This document shows positions 7,253-9,162 of a stretch of 9,162 nt of DNA, piece by piece. The DNA is from Flavobacteriaceae bacterium TMED48 (GTDB lineage Bacteria > Bacteroidota > Bacteroidia > Flavobacteriales > Flavobacteriaceae). Positions within the stretch are counted from its first letter, which is position 1, and each line of letters begins with the position of its first letter. The stretch is from the NCBI GenBank assembly GCA_002167945.1, contig NHDB01000015.1, positions 73,299-82,460 on the forward strand, given 5' to 3'. Below the pieces are notes generated by a model. That model worked only from the letters and a program-made list of their open reading frames with translations. It had not been told where the DNA came from and ran no database searches. Both the position numbers and the translations under genes were made by a program.

Positions 7253-8398
7253 TTGACTAGATATTTAAAACATAGCTTTATAGTCTTATTTATTTTAAGC
7301 CTAGTTTCGTGTAGTAAAGAGAAAATAGCTGAACTAAAGGTGGAATATACCTTAGGGGAAAACGGTTTGATTAATATATTGGCTGCAGCAGATAATGCTG
7401 TGCTTTATCGGTTTTCTTTTGCTAATGATGAAGTTTTTGAAAATACTACTGGTAGTATAAATTATACTTACGGGAATAAAGGCTCTTATACTATTGGTGT
7501 TTGGAGCTTTTTTGATCAAAATCAAAACTCCTATAGCTACCAAACTATTGAAGTTACTATCAGCAATGCAAGTGGAAATAGTACTGCCGTAATTGATGAG
7601 TCTCTTATAGATAATAGCGAAGAAACTACGATATATACTGGCTACGAACTAGTCTGGAATGACGAGTTTAATTATGAGGGGGAACCCTCAACAGTGAAAT
7701 GGCATCATCAATACATCCCTATTTTTGGAGGTGGCTGGGCAAATAATGAAAGACAGCATTATACTGAACGCTTAGACAATTCTTACGTGAGCGACGGAAC
7801 ACTTAAAATTATCGCAAAAAGAGAAGATTACACCTATGAAGGGAGCAGAAAAACATTTACCTCAGCACGTTTAAATTCTAAATTTAATATGTTATATGGT
7901 AGAATCGATGTTAGAGCAAAACTCCCTCAATCAGAGGGGACATGGCCAGCAATATGGACTTTAGGAACCAATATTGGTGAACGGGGAAATTATTACGGTA
8001 CTCGATTTGGAGATGTTGGATGGCCTAACTGTGGAGAAATAGATATAATGGAGCAAAATGGATCTAATAAAGATCAATTGCTCGGCACATTCCATTGGGC
8101 AAATAAAGGTTCAGGAGAATATGCTTCTTATGGTTTAACAAAAACAATTGAAAATTTAAATATCTCAAATGTTACGGATAACTTTCATCTCTATTCCATG
8201 ATTTGGACTCCTAATTTGATAAAACTGTTGGTGGATGATACATTACTAGTACAGCTAGGCATAGGCACAAATGCCCCCTTTGACAACCCTCATTACCTTT
8301 TACTCAATATTGCAATGGGAGGAACTTTGGGTGGCACAATTCCGAATTCGTTTTCAGAAGACTCAATGGAGATCGACTATGTCCGCTTTTACCAATAA
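7253..8398 (+). CDS. GH16 endo-beta-glucanase (laminarinase-type) lipoprotein with N-terminal PKD-like domain
   Basis: A 381-residue enzyme expected to cut beta-1,3 (or mixed-linkage) glucan at the cell surface. A TTG start at 7253 is chosen because an in-frame TAA lies just upstream (7247-7249), no ATG or GTG precedes the signal peptide, and starting here gives a complete lipoprotein signal with Cys20 (SLVSC) followed by SKEK. Residues 26-104 look like a PKD-type domain (INYTYGNKGSYTIGVW, 69-84). The GH16 fold spans about 130-381, from YELVWNDEF (131-139) and NNERQHYT (164-171) through GTWPAIWTLG (229-238) to the active site GEIDIMEQNG (261-270). By family rule E262 is the nucleophile, D264 the helper and E267 the acid/base, all present. 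The closing YLLLNIAMGG (348-357) and MEIDYVRFYQ (372-381) are also typical. The EIDIME form with Met is that of laminarinases. It lacks a T9SS C-terminal domain, consistent with lipid anchoring. Exact glucan specificity is not settled by sequence. Confidence 0.94.
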   Translation: MTRYLKHSFIVLFILSLVSCSKEKIAELKVEYTLGENGLINILAAADNAVLYRFSFANDEVFENTTGSINYTYGNKGSYTIGVWSFFDQNQNSYSYQTIEVTISNASGNSTAVIDESLIDNSEETTIYTGYELVWNDEFNYEGEPSTVKWHHQYIPIFGGGWANNERQHYTERLDNSYVSDGTLKIIAKREDYTYEGSRKTFTSARLNSKFNMLYGRIDVRAKLPQSEGTWPAIWTLGTNIGERGNYYGTRFGDVGWPNCGEIDIMEQNGSNKDQLLGTFHWANKGSGEYASYGLTKTIENLNISNVTDNFHLYSMIWTPNLIKLLVDDTLLVQLGIGTNAPFDNPHYLLLNIAMGGTLGGTIPNSFSEDSMEIDYVRFYQ

Positions 8399-8427
8399 AA
8401 GCAACTCTTAAATCATTGAAATGAACT

Positions 8428-8461
8428 AAAAAGGGGGATAGTTATTAACTATCCCCCTTTT
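8428..8461. terminator. Bidirectional terminator between GH16 and tRNA-Gln
   Basis: A perfect 15-bp stem (8429-8443 with 8447-8461; core GGGGGATAGTT / AACTATCCCCC) with a 3-base ATT loop. On the plus strand it ends in TTTT (8458-8461), serving the GH16 gene. On the minus strand the A-run at 8428-8432 becomes TTTTT, serving the tRNA, whose 3' end is at 8463. The two genes converge here, so one hairpin can end both transcripts. Confidence 0.88.
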
Positions 8462-8462
8462 G

Positions 8463-8535
8463 TTGGCCTACTAGGGCTCGAACCTAGACTCTTCTGAACC
8501 AAAATCAGACGTGTTGCCAGTTACACCATAGGCCA
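8463..8535 (-). tRNA. tRNA-Gln, anticodon UUG
   Basis: Read on the minus strand, 73 bases fold into a full cloverleaf. The acceptor stem TGGCCTA/TAGGCCA (8535-8529 with 8470-8464) and the D stem GTGT/ACAC pair perfectly. The anticodon stem TCTGA/TCAGA frames the loop TTTTGGT, which places TTG at positions 34-36. The T stem CTAGG/CCTAG closes the loop TTCGAGC. The discriminator base is A at 8463. The 3' CCA is not encoded (the next bases are CAA), so it must be added after transcription. UUG reads glutamine codons CAA and, by wobble, CAG. Confidence 0.97.
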
Positions 8536-8544
8536 AAAGTGGTG

Positions 8545-8575
8545 CAAATTTAAACGAAAGTTTTTTGTAGAACAA
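8545..8575 (-). promoter_or_regulatory. Bacteroidetes-type promoter of tRNA-Gln
   Basis: On the minus strand, TTG at 8575-8573 is followed after exactly 20 bases by TAAATTTG at 8552-8545, a full match to the -33/-7 consensus (TTG, TAnnTTTG) used by the primary sigma factor of Bacteroidetes. The -7 box ends 9 bases before the mature tRNA 5' end at 8535, leaving a very short leader, as expected for a tRNA gene. Confidence 0.75.
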
Positions 8576-8689
8576 CTTTTCCTTAATTTTCTTCAAACCC
8601 TATTTGTCTAAGGCAATGTTAATGCTATAGTAAACGTTTTCTCTTACTTGATTTATGCTTACATTCGTTGTTCTAAATAATAGCTTACT

Positions 8690-9162
8690 ATGGACGATAA
8701 ATTGTTTCGTTTTTGGAATCACAGTATCGGTTGGACAGTTTTTACCATTGCCCTTTTTACATTCGGTAGTACTGTAGAACCCACTGCAAGCTTTTGGGAT
8801 GCGGGTGAGTACATTTCTACCTCAGCCAAACTGCAAGTAGGACACCCACCTGGAGCTCCATTATTTCAGATGATTGGTGCCTTTTTCGCACTTTTTGCCA
8901 CCTCTGCTCAGAAAGTGGCATTGATGGTCAACTTTATGTCTGTATTTTCCTCTGCATTTACTGTATTGTTCCTCTTTTGGACCCTAACCATACTCTTTAA
9001 AAAATTACCCAACTTTAAAAATCTTGAAAATTTAACAGATAGAATTGGCTTTTTTGGAAGTGCTGCTGTGGGTGCATTAGCTTTTTGCTTTTCAGATAGT
9101 TTTTGGTTTAACGCAGTGGAAACAGAAGTTTACGCCATGGCAACTTTGATTTTATCTTCACT
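8690..9162 (+). CDS. DUF2723-family multi-pass membrane protein, GT117-like, N-terminal part (runs off the window)
   Basis: An ATG at 8690 opens a frame of 157 codons that continues past the window edge. The N-terminus (MDDKLFRFWNH) is followed by a hydrophobic segment (13-27), then WDAGEY (36-41) and GHPPGAPLF (51-59), which are hallmark motifs of DUF2723. Further membrane segments lie at about 58-70, 76-103 and 120-135, followed by FWFNAVETEVYAM (138-150). The family resembles GT-C glycosyltransferases; the acidic pair in the first loop (D37, E40) is at the place where GT-C enzymes keep catalytic acids. The human relative TMEM260 is a protein O-mannosyltransferase (CAZy GT117), so a role in protein O-glycosylation is plausible but not shown by this fragment. 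Full members are usually around 1000 residues. The gene is divergent from the tRNA and is probably a chromosomal housekeeping gene rather than part of the PUL. Confidence 0.88.
   Translation, partial: MDDKLFRFWNHSIGWTVFTIALFTFGSTVEPTASFWDAGEYISTSAKLQVGHPPGAPLFQMIGAFFALFATSAQKVALMVNFMSVFSSAFTVLFLFWTLTILFKKLPNFKNLENLTDRIGFFGSAAVGALAFCFSDSFWFNAVETEVYAMATLILSS

Noticed and set aside
1..9162. CRISPR array, insertion sequence, toxin-antitoxin or defence system
   Set aside because: No regularly spaced repeats, transposase, terminal inverted repeats or defence-related genes could be found; the genes present are accounted for by a PUL, a tRNA and two flanking partial genes.

Overview
The window comes from a Bacteroidetes genome, most likely a marine or otherwise aerobic member of the Flavobacteriia. 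The evidence is an AT-rich sequence, a SusC/SusD gene pair, lipoproteins with acidic export signals after the lipobox Cys, start codons in A-rich contexts without clear Shine-Dalgarno sequences, and promoter boxes of the Bacteroidetes type (TTG-N20-TAnnTTTG).

Layout. Positions 1-194 (minus) hold the 5' end of a secreted BNR/VPS10-like beta-propeller gene. Positions 195-887 hold no convincing intact gene; part of this stretch (about 292-567, minus) may be the decayed remnant of a beta-barrel protein. Positions 888-8398 (plus) are a compact four-gene polysaccharide utilisation locus (PUL): a SusC-type TonB-dependent transporter, a SusD-type glycan-binding lipoprotein, a three-domain putative surface glycan-binding lipoprotein, and a GH16 endo-beta-glucanase lipoprotein carrying an N-terminal PKD-like domain. 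A strong intrinsic terminator sits between the third and fourth genes. The GH16 gene begins with TTG just behind it. A second hairpin, bidirectional by sequence, separates the GH16 gene from a convergent tRNA-Gln(UUG) gene (8463-8535, minus). From 8690 to the window end (plus) is the 5' part of a DUF2723 (GT117-like) integral membrane protein, a housekeeping-type gene not obviously tied to the PUL.

How the genes work together. By analogy with known PULs, the GH16 enzyme would cut beta-1,3- or mixed-linkage beta-glucan at the cell surface. SusD and the three-domain lipoprotein would hold the polysaccharide and its oligosaccharides, and SusC would import the products with TonB energy. Laminarin is the most likely substrate class, but this is an inference from a single GH16 gene. 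No regulator and no periplasmic exo-acting hydrolase (GH3, GH17, GH30) lies in the window, so the locus either depends on genes elsewhere or continues outside the region seen here.

The system itself is of a known type. The less ordinary points are the poorly characterised tri-modular lipoprotein, the terminator/TTG arrangement before the hydrolase, the shared 9-mer in both terminators, and the possible gene relic upstream.
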